64,000 nucleotides of DNA, taken from contig NW_020312734.1 of assembly GCF_002999335.1 (NCBI RefSeq), forward strand, positions 1 to 64,000, given 5' to 3'. The notes under the pieces are model-generated. The model ran no database searches. It was not told the DNA's origin and worked only from the letters and a program-made list of their open reading frames with translations. The first letter of the stretch is position 1, and every line of letters starts with the position of its first letter. Both the position numbers and the translations under genes were made by a program. Shown here piece after piece: positions 13,601-24,516 of the stretch. This DNA is from Cyclospora cayetanensis. Lineage: Eukaryota > Apicomplexa > Conoidasida > Eucoccidiorida > Eimeriidae.

Positions 13601-15478
13601 AGCAGCTGTTGACGGCTCGCTGCAGCAGCAAGAGGATACACCCAGCTCAAGCACGCCTGCTGCTGGTGCCGCTGCAGCAGACTCCCCACGTCTCTCGCAG
13701 CAGCAACCCTATCCTGCGTCCAGCGATTGTGCATCACCGCAGAGCGAACAAGCCAGCGCTGTCTTCTCCGCATCCCTTAGAGAAAGCGCTCACAGCAACA
13801 CGAGCGCGTCTGTGCTCACCGCCTCAAACAGCCCTCCAAGGGGTGGGGGGAGCCTTGTTCAGGCTTTTTCTGCCGAAGAAGCTGACGATCATTTTGCAGC
13901 CTTCCAACGGCTGCGTGAGGAGGAGATTTTTCGCCTTTACAACACCTGGGGGACGGCAGCTGGGGGAGCTGCAGTCTCAGGAAGCGGAGTTTCAGCAGAT
14001 CCCCTGCAGAACGTTTGGTGCTGTGGAGGCTTCGTGATCTTGGCACGGGCAAGTGGACGTCTTGTAGCTGTTCAGAGGGGATTTCCCAATCCTGGGATGC
14101 TGCGAAGGCGGCTGATTGCTTCGTCAGAGGGCAGTGGGGGAGACTTCGCTGGACCTCTAGGAATTCCACTTGGCCCTGAGGAACTATCGGCTCATCATAT
14201 TCGGCAAGTAAGCTTGCAGCCACGCAGCAGCAGACGTTTCATGAGGCTGCCGGCACATCGACGTCTTCTCCATGAAATATTAACCTAGTTCTTCCTTAGG
14301 CAGATAAATATACGTATATATATATGTATATATATATGTATATATATATATATTTATCTACCGCAGTGCAACGTCTAGTTTTGCAGCCTCCTCCCTCCTT
14401 ATTCCATCCCGTTGCGGCGCTTTGGGTAGCCGTGAACTGCTGCTCTTCCCCTCCTGTCCGTGCTGCTGCTGCTGCTGCTGCTGCTGCCTTCTCCCTTCTC
14501 TCTCTTGAACGTCGAAGCACTCGCGTAGCACGTGTCTGTGTGGCGATGTGCGCTGGTGTGTATGTGTGTTGGCTGCAGGTGCTGCAACTGCACAAGCACC
14601 TGGACTTGGGGGTGTGTGTGGGAGAGGGCCTTGTAGGGAGAGCCCTGGGGTGTCTGTCCACCTCACATGACTTTTTGCCGCCCTCTCCGCCTCCGTCTGA
14701 GCAAGACATACAGCTGATGTTGTTGCAGCTTGCCTCGGCGGCAAAGGCACCGTATTCGCTCTGCTGCGGGCCAGGATATATTTTGCTTTCCGCCTATTCG
14801 ATCCATCAAACCTCCGGCAACAGCAGCGCTGCCAAGGGGGAAGGGTCCTACACTGCAGCCGATGCAGAAGAGCGACTCAAGCTACTGCGAAGAGCCGTCT
14901 CAAGTCCGCCCAGCTTTCTTAGGGGCCCCCCTCTGGGTCATTTTACGAGGCCCCCCATGCGGCGGCTTGCGGGGGCCCTTTGGCGGTACGCTCGCGAGGC
15001 AGCGCGCGAGACGGCAGTTGTGCGGGAGTTGGTGGAGCACCTTTCCGTATACCTGAGCAGACTTGCGCAGCAACACAATGCCCAGCTGCTACAGGCTCTT
15101 GAGGAGGAGCAGCAACAGCGGCAGCAAAGGCGGGAGAGGCCTGACGCGGGAGAAGGCACAAAAGTCTCGGGGGCTAGAGTGTCGCCTAAGCGCTCTCTGC
15201 AGCAGCAGCAAGAGGCGCAGTTGGCCTCGCTGCTGCTGCTTCTGCTGGCGCGAGTATTCGCGGCTCAGAGGGCATGGGGTTCCCCCGAGTTGCTGCAGCT
15301 TTTGCAGCAGCAGGACGAGGAGGCGATAGCTGTGCTAGCAGCGGGGTCGCCAGGTGCCCTTCCCTTGGCCATCAAGCGGCGGCGATGCAGCACGCATGCC
15401 AGGAGAGCAGCAGCAGTGAAGAGCAGGAGACGGCCTCCCCCCGCGGATACCACTAAAGCGCGGGGTGAAACGGAGTAG
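8636..15478 (+). CDS. Large Gln-rich protein with beta-propeller-like N-terminus; possible scaffold nucleoporin
   Basis: Eight exons join with consistent phase: 8636-8968, 9677-9798, 10394-11178, 11370-11686, 11928-12071, 12323-12577, 13227-14207, 14579-15478, giving 1278 residues. The N-terminal half repeats short strand patterns of propeller blades ([37 protein letters not shown]). The C-terminal half looks helical, with a region at ~14930-15080 (FTRPPMRRL...[16 protein letters not shown]) that loosely resembles the propeller-to-solenoid architecture of Nup155-type nucleoporins. That resemblance is my inference and is weak; a WD-type scaffold of another complex is equally possible. Exon 3 encodes Gln tracts at 10602-10643 and 10796-10951, and further Ser and Ala runs occur in exons 4 and 7. 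Introns 1 and 6 are almost filled by GT-rich repeats. The acceptor of exon 7 (TCAGTAG at 13226) is the least certain, being forced by an upstream in-frame TAG. Confidence 0.55.
9055..9525. repeat. GT-rich minisatellite filling intron 1
   Basis: About 470 bp built of TGTGTTTG and TGTGTATG variants with almost no C. It lies inside intron 1 (8969-9676) of the plus-strand gene. Long open frames through it, made of alternating Val/Cys or Thr/His, are products of the repeat and not genes. Confidence 0.95.
9550..9577. repeat. (GCT)n microsatellite in intron 1
   Basis: Pure GCT trinucleotide run just upstream of the exon 2 acceptor. It is the complement of the CAG unit common in the coding exons of this window, here in non-coding orientation. 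Confidence 0.9.
10602..10643. repeat. (CAG)n coding for poly-Gln
   Basis: A CAG run of about 13-14 codons in exon 3 of the gene at 8636-15478. The reading frame of the spliced gene translates it as Gln. Confidence 0.93.
10796..10951. repeat. CAG/CAA tract coding for about 50 Gln
   Basis: Mixed CAG and CAA units with two CTA interruptions. All three plus frames are open across it (Gln, Ser/Asn or Ala/Thr), and the antisense gives poly-Cys or Leu. Only the Gln frame fits the spliced gene. CAA interruptions suggest selection or age rather than a fresh CAG expansion. Confidence 0.93.
11783..11814. repeat. 13-bp inverted repeat in intron 4
   Basis: Arms CGTGCATGCTCGC and its reverse complement are separated by six bases (TTCCTG). 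It lies inside the intron 11687-11927 of the plus-strand gene and could form a stem-loop in the pre-mRNA. Confidence 0.85.
12600..13078. repeat. GT-rich minisatellite filling intron 6
   Basis: About 480 bp of TGTGTCTG, TGTGTATG and related units in intron 6 (12578-13226) of the same gene that has a GT array in intron 1, in the same orientation. Confidence 0.95.
13373..13400. repeat. (CAG)n read as poly-Ser
   Basis: CAGCAG run in exon 7 of the gene at 8636-15478. The gene frame reads it as AGC, giving nine Ser, in contrast to the Gln frame used in exon 3. Confidence 0.85.
14308..14357. repeat. (TA)n microsatellite in intron 7
   Basis: TATATATA run with occasional G, inside the intron 14208-14578, followed by a GCT run at about 14460-14488 in the same intron. 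Confidence 0.9.
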
Positions 15479-15587
15479 GCAGGAGCAACGACTGCTGCCG
15501 CTGCTGCCGCACTCCTACGAGGATGCAGCAGCGGCCATCTCCGCGCTTGGCTCCTGCAGCAGCTCTTACACCAGAAGGGGGGGGCGA

Positions 15588-15622
15588 GAGAGAGAGAGAG
15601 AGACAGGGAAAAGAGAGAGAGC
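15588..15622. repeat. (GA)n microsatellite
   Basis: GAGA run with a few interruptions, downstream of the stop codon at 15478. Confidence 0.85.
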
Positions 15623-16158
15623 GCTCCCCTAACGAGCTACGCTACACTGAAGTGGCCAACGGGGAGGAGGCCTTGACTGAGCCTTAAATGCGTAGCCGCC
15701 TAGATACGCGTCTGCGGCTAGAAGCCGTCTTTTTGACTAGCCATTGCTTCTGAATTTGTTTCATTGGGGCCTGGTTCTATTGCAGGCCAGTTCCGCGGCA
15801 CTCGAGTCTGTGTTCGCGTGGCTAGTGCGCCGCCGTGCGTAATTTTGAGATGCCTAACTGACGTCCAGATGGCGCTGGAGGGGGACCCTGGCCAGTGGGC
15901 AGCCATATGTGGAGCAACACTTGAGGCACGTAGACACGAGCTGGCAACAGCAGAAAGCCTACACACTGTGGCTAATGCACCGTGTCTAAATTCGTACGGC
16001 TTCCATGTGGCCTACGGGAGAATCTACCTGACCATCCCCTGCCTTTCTAGTAGGTGTAGCGCGAAGTAGCAAAAGCCATGAGTTACGAGATCCACACACA
16101 GCGCTAGTCCCATGCAACCGTAGACACCAGGTGACTCCCCACATTTAATGGCGTGCTC

Positions 16159-16192
16159 TGTAAGCTTGCGGCCTCATGGCTGCAAGCTTACA
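16159..16192. repeat. 11-bp inverted repeat in convergent 3' region
   Basis: Arms TGTAAGCTTGC and GCAAGCTTACA flank a 12-base loop. It sits about 230 bp beyond the stop of eIF3g, between two convergent genes, where it could mark a 3' end. That role is inference. Confidence 0.8.
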
Positions 16193-16421
16193 GCCGCAGA
16201 CTGCCCACATCTGCATGCAGGTGAGAGCCTCAAGAGGGTCTCCTTTCCCCTCCTCCTTCGAAAACGCTTGCTGCTGCTGCCATGCGCAGGAACCGTCCCG
16301 CGTGCTCTGCTACTGGCGCACAAATACACTTGCCCCGGCGACAGCAGCAGCAGCAACTCCTCCCACGGTAGAAAGAGCTGGCACTGGTACTGCGGCTGCA
16401 TGCATTGAAGCGTCGTCCTTT

Positions 16422-18781
16422 TCACCTCTCTCGGTTGTTTGGCCGCGCCCACTCGACCTGCGAAGAGGCAACAGCGCAGCAGGGGGCGAAACGAAACAAC
16501 AAAAAACTCGCCACCGAGCAGTTGCTGCTGTGGCCGCTGCACAGCGGCCTGCATGCATGACGGCTTAAGACGGGGCGTTATAAGAGCCTCGCCGGGCAAA
16601 CAACCGAAAAGGCGAAGAAAACAGGCACTGACACGACGCAACAGAGAGACAGCAGCAATCCATGAAGGAGCTCGAGGTGAGGCGCGATGCAGCCAGCCAA
16701 CCCCACGGGAAGCCGAAAACAGGGACGCGCAGCGAATGCAATCAGAGACGAGGAAACGCATGACATAAGCAGGCTCAGAGACACATACTGAGAAGCACCA
16801 CAAAGCAAAGGCGTAGGCCTCACGTTGAGTAACAGGTTGTCGTAACCGTGTCTGTTCAGCTTGCGGATCGCCTCCGCAGCGAGCTCTCTGTTGGCATATG
16901 TAATGAAAGCGAATCCCTTGCTAGCCTTCTTGTCCCTGCAACAAAACAGACACCCCCCAAAGTATCGCCATGTGGCTCCTCCTCACGCTAACGAGTCGTC
17001 CGTGAAAGTCTGCTCAGGCCGTCCTTTGCCAACTCCCTTTTCCGCTGCCTGCTTCGTATAGCCTCTGCCCGCCGCCTCGCGGCTTGCTCGCTTTGCTGCA
17101 CGTGTTGAGTGGCACTTTCGCTTGCCCACGGCGTCTGCCAGGCTGTAGACAAGCGAAACGCCGTTCAGACGTTGAGCGCCGAGCGAGTGGAAGAACAACA
17201 GGAAGCGGGGAGGGGCCGCTGCAAAGGGCACATCGACTGGCACGCAGCAGCAACTGACTTGTGTTTGGCGAGGAAAACCCTCTCGAGTTTTCCTATCGTT
17301 CCAAAGAGCTCTGTCAGATCCTCTTCCTTTGCGTCTTCACTGAGGTTTGTCACACGGATCGTCGCTTCCTCACGACGCCGCGCTTCAAGATCCTTCAAAG
17401 CATCGCCTCCAGGACCTCCACGCAGACGGCTGAAACCCCTGAGACGCAAATCCGAGAGTTGAACGGGGAAGTGGGAAAATGCAGCTCCATGGTCGCAAGC
17501 ACGGGGTGAGGCAGAACGAGGGAGGCACTTGCAAACGCAGAAGGGGCATACGGAAAAGCGGAAAAAAGGCCTTAAACATGCGTGCGCAGGCCCACAAGCC
17601 AAGACACACATCGAAATAGGCTTAGAAGAGCGGCATTGTACATATATACATATATATCTGTATACATATACATACATATACATATATATACATATGTATA
17701 CATATGCAAAGGCGTCTAGTTCAATAGAGAGAGAGAGAAAAAAAAAAGAAGCAGAAACTGACTTGGCAGCCCCGACACCTAGCCGGGAGCCTAGAGGATC
17801 CGCCTCTGCTGTATCAACCTGAACGCATGCAGCAGCGAATAAAGGTGCCTGCGAACGATGTCTTATGCGAACTTTTATCAAGGGAGAGTAGGGAGAGGAA
17901 ACTGCGTTTTCTAGATTACCCCCCGCCTATTGCCGTCGCAGCGGCTTGGTGGCTTACAGGTTCATCCTCGTTTTGCAGAGACAAGAATTTTTGCCGCAAG
18001 TCTCGCGACGTCTTCGCCGGGTTCAGGTCCTGTACATCGACACCTACACAGCAAAGGCTCTAAGCGCCACGGGCAGACCAGCATGTTCATGGAGGGAAAC
18101 AAACAACACGCCAGTCAAAATTGGAGCAGATGAGGAACTATTTATAACCCCCAAGGAGAGCGAGGAAGACTGCATGAGCAGGCCAGGGCACATCCCAAAC
18201 AGCTAAAAGGTTGCTTTGAGACCACATAGCCGAGCAACGAGCATCAACGCATCAGCGCAACAGCAGAAGCACTCATTTTGAAAAAAAACCCTTGCTTACT
18301 GCGAACTGAATGTCTTCGTCGTCCTCATCCTCTTTAAATTTGGCCCTAAGCAAAGTTTCTTTCGAGACTTCCAAAGGAATTTCCTCCACGGATCTATTTG
18401 ACACACACATACGGACAGGCGTGCGACACAGAAACATACACTGACGCTGCAATTCTCCGTGAGAATGCGCGCCTGTCATCAGTCATGCGTCTTATCTGCT
18501 GGAGGGGACCAATCAGGCAGCAGGCTGCTGCATACCTAACGGTAAAAGCCTTGGCATTGCTGCCCTCAATGGCCTCAATTCCAAAAAAAGGGATGTTGCG
18601 CCGCTCATGGACCGCCTTGTTGATGCGATGCACAACATGTGTCACCTTGACACGCTTGATAATCTGCAGCAGCCGCCACAGGAGCAGCAAAAGCAAAAGG
18701 CAGAGCAGCAACGAGCCTGAAGCGCGTAATAAAGAAGCGCGAAAAAGAAGCACTGATCAACCAAGTGTCTCCTTAGTATAC

Positions 18782-18817
<36 letters not shown>

Positions 18818-19624
18818 GTATGCGAGGCGCTGTGCGAAAAACCGCATATCTCCATCTGTGTTTGCATATCGACATATTTGTATGTGTTTAGCGAAGGGCA
18901 TGAATTGCGCTTGCGGTCTCGTGTTGTGGGTGCGACACGTGTCTACAACTAACCTTGAGTGTCTCTCCTTTTGAGTTCTGTATGTAGTTGGTAACGGTCT
19001 TGATGCCGTCACTGTCTGGACGCGTCTCGAAGCCACCTGGGGTAGCGGCCAAATCCCCCAAATCTCCATCGTCTTCCAACTCGAAATCCGCCCACTTCCG
19101 GTCTAAAGAATGCAGACAACACGGAGAAGAAAGGGAGTGGCGCGAAAGCACCATATGCCCAGACATACACATACACACGGACATGCGCATGCACGCCAGC
19201 TCATGCGAAACACGCACACACAAAAAGCAAGGGGCAACGAGACGCCACGAGAGGATGGCAGTCAGCGTGCACTGGGCATTTTTTCAACTTCCGGCAGTTA
19301 AACATGGGGGGAGCCAAGGGAAAAAGCGAGCAAATGAGGATGAAACGCGGGGATCGAAAGAGCTGTACACCATCATGCCGATGTCGTAGGGCAAGGAGGG
19401 GAAAAAGGCAGCGGCACAGCAGAGAGCTCTAAAGAAAGAGTTGCTTGATGCTTCGCCCACCCCCCTTCAATGCTTTAAAAATGTTGGAGGAAGACAGAGC
19501 GACAGAAATGACACCAGCAGCCTCTCAAGACTCCATCGGGGGCTTTCACAGAGCATCGGAAGGCGCATGGATGCACCAGCAGCTCATGAGAGACCAGTAG
19601 GCTATCCATCTCACCTGTCGTCAT
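16422..19624 (-). CDS. EIF3G: Eukaryotic translation initiation factor 3 subunit G
   Basis: Nine exons with perfect phase: 19624-19615, 19102-18954, 18663-18536, 18393-18300, 18029-17958, 17818-17763, 17438-17259, 16935-16824, 16457-16422, giving 278 residues. eIF3g is the RNA-binding subunit of eIF3 and works in scanning and reinitiation in the cytosol. The first exon codes only three residues plus one base. The next carries the family's early KWADFE motif, and the N-terminal domain continues through VKVTHVVHR and the acidic EDEDDEDIQF. The RRM occupies about residues 196-270, with RNP2 as IRVTNL and RNP1 as KGFAFITY, and the protein ends NVEWARPNN, close to the family's NVEWAKP ending. The CX2CX4HX4C zinc knuckle normally found between the N-terminal domain and the RRM is absent from the joined reading frame. 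TA-rich microsatellites lie in the introns at 17639-17706 and 18776-18822. Identity is very secure; the exact first exon, being ten bases long, is the weakest join. Confidence 0.93.
17639..17706. repeat. AT-rich (ATAC/TATA) microsatellite in eIF3g intron
   Basis: Imperfect TATACATA units in the intron between exons 6 and 7 of eIF3g. Confidence 0.85.
18776..18822. repeat. (TA)n microsatellite in eIF3g intron
   Basis: TATATA run with TATG steps in the intron between exons 2 and 3 of eIF3g. Confidence 0.88.
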
Positions 19625-20465
19625 CTTGCTGAATTTCGGAAAAACAGATATACAAGAAAGGAGCCTAAAGGAACGGGGAGGCAGCCGAAAACATAACAGC
19701 CCCACGGCTGTGGGGAAGACGACGCTTGAGTGGCTATAAAGCACTAAATAGCCCTCGAAACCAGATCAAAAGACGAAAAACAGGATACGAGAAGCTCGGA
19801 GGGGAAGGAGAATGGCACAACCCAGTTACAAGGAAAGCAACTTGGCTCGTCACATGCATTCGGGAGCCGCGAAATTTTGGGGCTGCCCAGCTTCACAGCA
19901 AAAACCAAAGCCCTACAGCTGTATCTACATGAGAAAAGAAGTATTTCCCAACGGTATAATGGTCTAACTACTCCAGAGTTGCTACACTAATTAAAGAGGG
20001 AGCTGCATTTTTATGTGTTTAACCCTACACAGCGCAGCCTCAGCCCTATACACGTTGAACGCTGGAGATTGATGCCTTAACCTGATCGTACTTGCATTCG
20101 CATTTACTGTGTAGCTCCACCTTCCGTCAAACTCTTCCTTCTTCCCACCCTGTATCTTGGAGGGCGCTCACTGCGCATAACTCTCCTGTGAATGCGTTCG
20201 TCGTAGGGTGTTACGGGCAACGCTACACATAAACGATTTGGACTACTTTAGTTCTACTTGTATAAGAATTAACAACATATTGCAAGACTCGGATGTCGCT
20301 ATACAAAAATCCTAGCCACTGCAGAGTGTCGGCGGCTCAGCAGAAGAAGACGCAACGAGTTGTCTGTGTCTGCGCTGAGTGCATAATGCAAATAGCAGTA
20401 TATGTCCAAACTGCTCAGAACGTGGAGCTCCGTGCTTCCTAACTTCACCTACCTCATCGTATTAT

Positions 20466-20690
20466 AAAATTTGAGGGACGCGGGCAAAGGAAGAAGAGAG
20501 CACTCTGGGGAGACACTTGATATTTGCTCATTAAGTTTGCAAACCAGCATGTTCCGTGAGAGCTATGTTGGAAACGTGCGCCGTGACGTTCTTCTAATAG
20601 TTCTATGGGTGAGCCAATAGAGGGCGCGCATTTGGCCATAGTTGCGAGCTGTGAGGTCACTGGGCCAGGAAACGCTAGGGATAAGCATCT
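20466..20690 (+). repeat. dispersed repeat copy A
   Basis: From GAGGGACGCGGGCA to GGAAACGCTAGGG. Its second half matches, in reverse complement, the stretch at 21733-21900; its first half matches 22690-22760 in direct orientation. Shared words include GAGCTGTGAGGT, AGCTATGTTGGAAACGTG and CGCTAGG. Translated short frames of copies A and B also look alike (TSQLA, KCA, ARFQHS), so the ancestor may have been coding. No element family recognised. Confidence 0.7.
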
Positions 20691-21732
20691 CCTGGCCGCC
20701 ACAGTGAGACCAATGTCATACATGCTGAGCAGCTGCGCCTATACCTCAAAAAGGTGAGCCAGAGCCTTCAAAGGGGCGGCTGAGAAGAGGTTCACAACTG
20801 GGTAGCTTTAATTTTTACCGTATCCGGCTCCTTTTTCGCAACCGAAATTCCCACAATGGTTCTCTTGAGAAGTAAACACTTACCGGGCCTTGAGATACGA
20901 GTGTTTGTGCCGCAGCAGCTCAAGCGCACGTGGGGTGCTATGGGTAGTCTAAAACATCGGATACCAAGACGTCGTCCATTTACACAGCCGTCCAGTTCGC
21001 CTTGATGGCCTCATCAAGTTCTTTCCCAAGTGCAACATTGCAGTTCGGTCAGGATTTTGGCAGGTCTAAGCGGCATGTAGGCATACCCTAGTGTGCGAGT
21101 GCGAGAGAGGAATTTCGGTTTGTTGCCTGTCATACTAGATGTGGATTTGTAAGATATCCTCCATGAAGTCGAATGCCAATTCTGTTAATTGATGCATTTT
21201 GCCAAGTACATCGCCAATAAAATGCATGGAGAACTTTTCTTCAGCATTTTTATTGCTCAGGGGCCTAAGGTTAACGCACATGGATCCCCTCACTTCTTGG
21301 CCCCTGCACCAGGTTATGCTAAAATCCGCTGATCGATTCCTACACTTTTCGGTTTCTCAGCAAATCGACCATCTGCCTATCTGCTCCTCTTAATGCTGTA
21401 TGGGCTTCTGACACTGCGAAAAATAGTCTGGGCCTGACTTCGGGATAGCCCAATGCGGTGCGCTGGAAGGCCAGCTGACCAGCCTGCTGGTAGGTCGCCA
21501 TTATTTTGCATATTCGCAAGCTCCTGAGTGTTTGCCCGTTTCCTGGTATCCGCCGGCGAAATGTGCAGTCTCATTTTCAGACAGAAAATATATTGCAGAG
21601 CCATAAAGGCGGGAGGCATGCTCAAGACTATCCTCTCGTCAAGCTCTTCTGAGCCGCTCCCAAAAAGCCTCTGGCGCACTTTGTTGAGGTATATGTGTGC
21701 TAGCTGCTCATCACGTATGATATTGATGTTGT

Positions 21733-21900
21733 TGTGAGGCCCGGGAAACGCTTATTCCTAGCGCTTACTAGCCCACTTACCTCACAGCTCGTAAATGTAG
21801 CCAAGTGCGCGCGTCCCATTGTGCCACCTGTGACATTGTTAGGATTGCGCCACGCTGCACGTTTCCAACATAGCTGTTATGCAGCATGCTGGTCGCCTTC
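21733..21900 (-). repeat. dispersed repeat copy B (inverted relative to copy A)
   Basis: Reverse complement of this stretch aligns with 20525-20690 over roughly 160 bp with substitutions and small gaps. The two copies are about 1.1 kb apart in opposite orientation. Confidence 0.7.
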
Positions 21901-22689
21901 AGCTTTTGTTCAAATCGGCACTTTACTGCAGTAGCCTTGCCGATCCTTGCGTCCTGCCGGCCATCAGCAAACCTGAGGCGTAGGGATTGCGCATAGGAGT
22001 GGAAAGGCGGATTGCATTTCTGCAACGTTTACTTGGATAACTGATCCACTGCGCATACAGTGTCAGGAAACGCTAGTGATTCTTAAACATTCTTCCACCG
22101 TCGACTTGAAATGACAGATCCTTCTGTGGTGGCTCCCTGCCTGCGATTCTTTTTACTGCTACCCCTTTCGCGAAGTCGCAGCCTACATGGGGGTTTTCCA
22201 TTTCCCTGGTGCACCTCCTTTGCTCGCCAAGCAGCCTGTTGCCGCTAGATGCACCCGCTACTAAGTTTCCTTGGATCGTTGCATGCGCCTGCAGTGCAGA
22301 TTTGTATGACAACATTTCCCACATTTGGAACAGGTGAGGTGTTCGAAGGCCTTGTGGGGCTGTCTGGGAGCGCTGGTTTCTTTGGTCTTCTTTTCCCGTT
22401 CACCTTGGATTGTAGGGTGGGGCCTGTTGACACAGACCAGAAGTACATTGCCTGTAAATCCCGGGTTGACTCTCCCTTCTTAGTCAAAGGCGCTTGCTTT
22501 GTGCTCACTGGCTCCTGAAACCTCAAGTATTCCATCATTTGTGGAGGCTCCACTGTCCCATTGTCAGATCGCGGGAACGCGGAGCATCCTGAAGCCACGT
22601 GGAACGGCCAATCGGGTAAATTCGAGGTAAATCACTGCTAAAGCATATGTTTGTTTGCACACTGGCTTCACTTGCCCCGTTGTTTTGAA

Positions 22690-22810
22690 TTCCTTGAGGG
22701 GCGCGGGCAGGGAATGAAAGAGTGCTCTGGGGGAAAGCTTGGTGAATTTGCATTGAAATTGGAGTTAAGTGTCTCCCTACGGAGACTTAAGAGGGAGCGA
22801 TGCCGTTGGT
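22690..22810 (+). repeat. dispersed repeat copy C
   Basis: The first part (GGGGCGCGGGCA...GCTCTGGGG) resembles the first half of copy A. The latter part (AAGTGTCTCCCTACGGAG...TAAGAGGGA) recurs in reverse complement at about 43700-43740, some 21 kb away. Confidence 0.65.
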
Positions 22811-24516
22811 AGCATTGCATGGCTTAATGAAGCTCTGCTTCGCTCACTCATTGGCTGTGGATGCAGGGGGGTGTCAGGTTTTTCTACAAACACCTGTTGT
22901 CTCATTACCATTCTTTTGGTAATTCAATCATCGTTTTTCATCGGAGATAATCTGAAAAGACCCTTTTGTGTTGGACGTATACGGTGGCACAACGCCTAGT
23001 TGCATAGAACATGTAGCGCGGAAACTGAGGAGTCGTTGCGCCTTTTTGTACTGAGCCATCAATATTCTGCACTAGCTAGGAAATACATGTTGTGATAAAC
23101 GAGTTGTTTATTTCTCCTTGCGGATTCGCACTCAAGTATAACTAGTGTAGTAGAAAGCGTTAGTGTGTAGTTCTGCCCACTGGAAACCTCCAGACATGCC
23201 TTCTGCCTCTCTGTCCCCCTCTGCTACCATCTCCTCTGCCTCTCTCTCTTCGTTTCAGGTTAAACTGTTGCACCTTTTCTTTCCCCTGACTCCTCGGGAA
23301 GCCCGAGATCGCCCATTGCTTCTTGGGGAGGGGCCTTTGATTCCTCCAGAGGTTTCCTGCCCCGGAGGAGGCTCTGGATGCCTCCGGCACTGTCTCTTCG
23401 GGAAACTGAAGGAGCTCGGAGGTGTCTCGAAGGAGAGCATTCCCGAGAATATTTCTCTTTCTCCGATCGTGCTGCCCCCCGGATCTCCCTGATGAGGACT
23501 GTCTTGTTACGGGGGGGTGACCACGCGGTGGCCAAAGAGGTCGATTTCCTTGCTTCTCGCACAAATTCATATCGTGGAGGCTGGAAACTTCGAAAGGGAG
23601 AGAAAATATCAAATAATGCTGCTGCTGCCGCTGTTGCTACACCCTGCGCTCCCTGGGGCTGCTGACTCCCTATAGAGGTACGTAGCGTTCCCTCGTCTGG
23701 TGCTCGGCGCTTAACGACAGACTAGTCCAAAGCCTCTCGCTCCTCTTCTCCCTCCTCAAATGACCTGAACCCTTCCTTAACACTTCCTCTAACCCGGAAA
23801 TTGCTACAGTTCCCCCCAGCCTCTCCACGGGGGCACATCTAGCTGCCAGCCGCGGCAACAGGTACAGAAGCGGCCAAAGCAGCGCATCAGGAGGTGCTCC
23901 GATCCTTCTCCAAGAATTACCTCTATTGAAAAGTGTGTGTTGCAACCCTCGGGGAGGAGGCGCTCCCCGAGACAGCTGCAGTCATTTCTTGCAAGCGTAT
24001 CGCGCTGTCTCCGCGCTTACCCGGGAGTCGCTTAGGGACAGAGCCCCCCCATGGGCTTCTCAACGCTTCCGATGCTTCCAAGGGGCGTTTTGCCTTTCAT
24101 GTTATCGGCGCGCCTCGCTGCAACAGCCGCTGTGAAGAGCAACAACTGCTATCCCTGCAGCAGCTACACTGCAGCTGCTTCAGCCAGTTTAGAGGAAGAA
24201 ACCAACGGCTGCCGCGTCTCTATGGGCAAGAAGTAGACGGCAACATTCTCAGCGACTCAAACATCAGCAGCAGCCTCAGTGCAGTAAGGCTGTTTTAGAT
24301 GAAGGGGCGGAGGAGCTCGTTGCCGCGTAGGAGGAGACTTTGCTGAGAAATAACGGCAGCAGCTTCATTCTCCCGCATGGGCGCTCCTTCTGGCTCCACT
24401 GTCCATTGAAATGTGTGTGCTGCTCCTGCGGCAGGTGCTGCAGATGTAGCCTCAGCAACATCAGCAGAAGCAACAGAGAAGCAGCGGCAACTGGCTGCTG
24501 CGGCTGCAGCAACAAA

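Larger units (their letters stand above)
15479..16421. other. short convergent intergenic region
   Basis: Lies between the stop of the plus-strand gene (15478) and the stop of the minus-strand eIF3g (16422), so it should hold both 3' untranslated ends. It contains a GA run (about 15588-15622) and a stem-loop at 16159-16192. No gene seen. Confidence 0.5.
19625..24516. other. gene-poor region with diverged dispersed repeats
   Basis: I see no gene with convincing splice or domain support. The sequence is less GC-rich than the genes around it and contains at least three related repeat copies (listed separately). Open frames at 23163-23665 and 23926-24298 are richer in coding-like composition. 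They could be untranslated leader or an unseen 5' exon of the TBC-domain gene, but nothing links them to it. Confidence 0.5.

Noticed and set aside
17958..18029. A Cys-containing alternative frame of eIF3g exon 5 as the missing zinc knuckle
   Set aside because: It lacks the CX2CX4HX4C spacing, hits a stop after the exon, and does not match the phase of either neighbour.
23163..23665. Overlapping open frames on both strands as a separate gene
   Set aside because: No domain, no supported splice partners and no preference for one frame.
24340..24516. Earlier in-frame ATG for the TBC1D23-like gene
   Set aside because: The added 59 residues are a Cys-rich read-through of leader-like sequence; the ATG at 24517 gives a more natural start. 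Not excluded.
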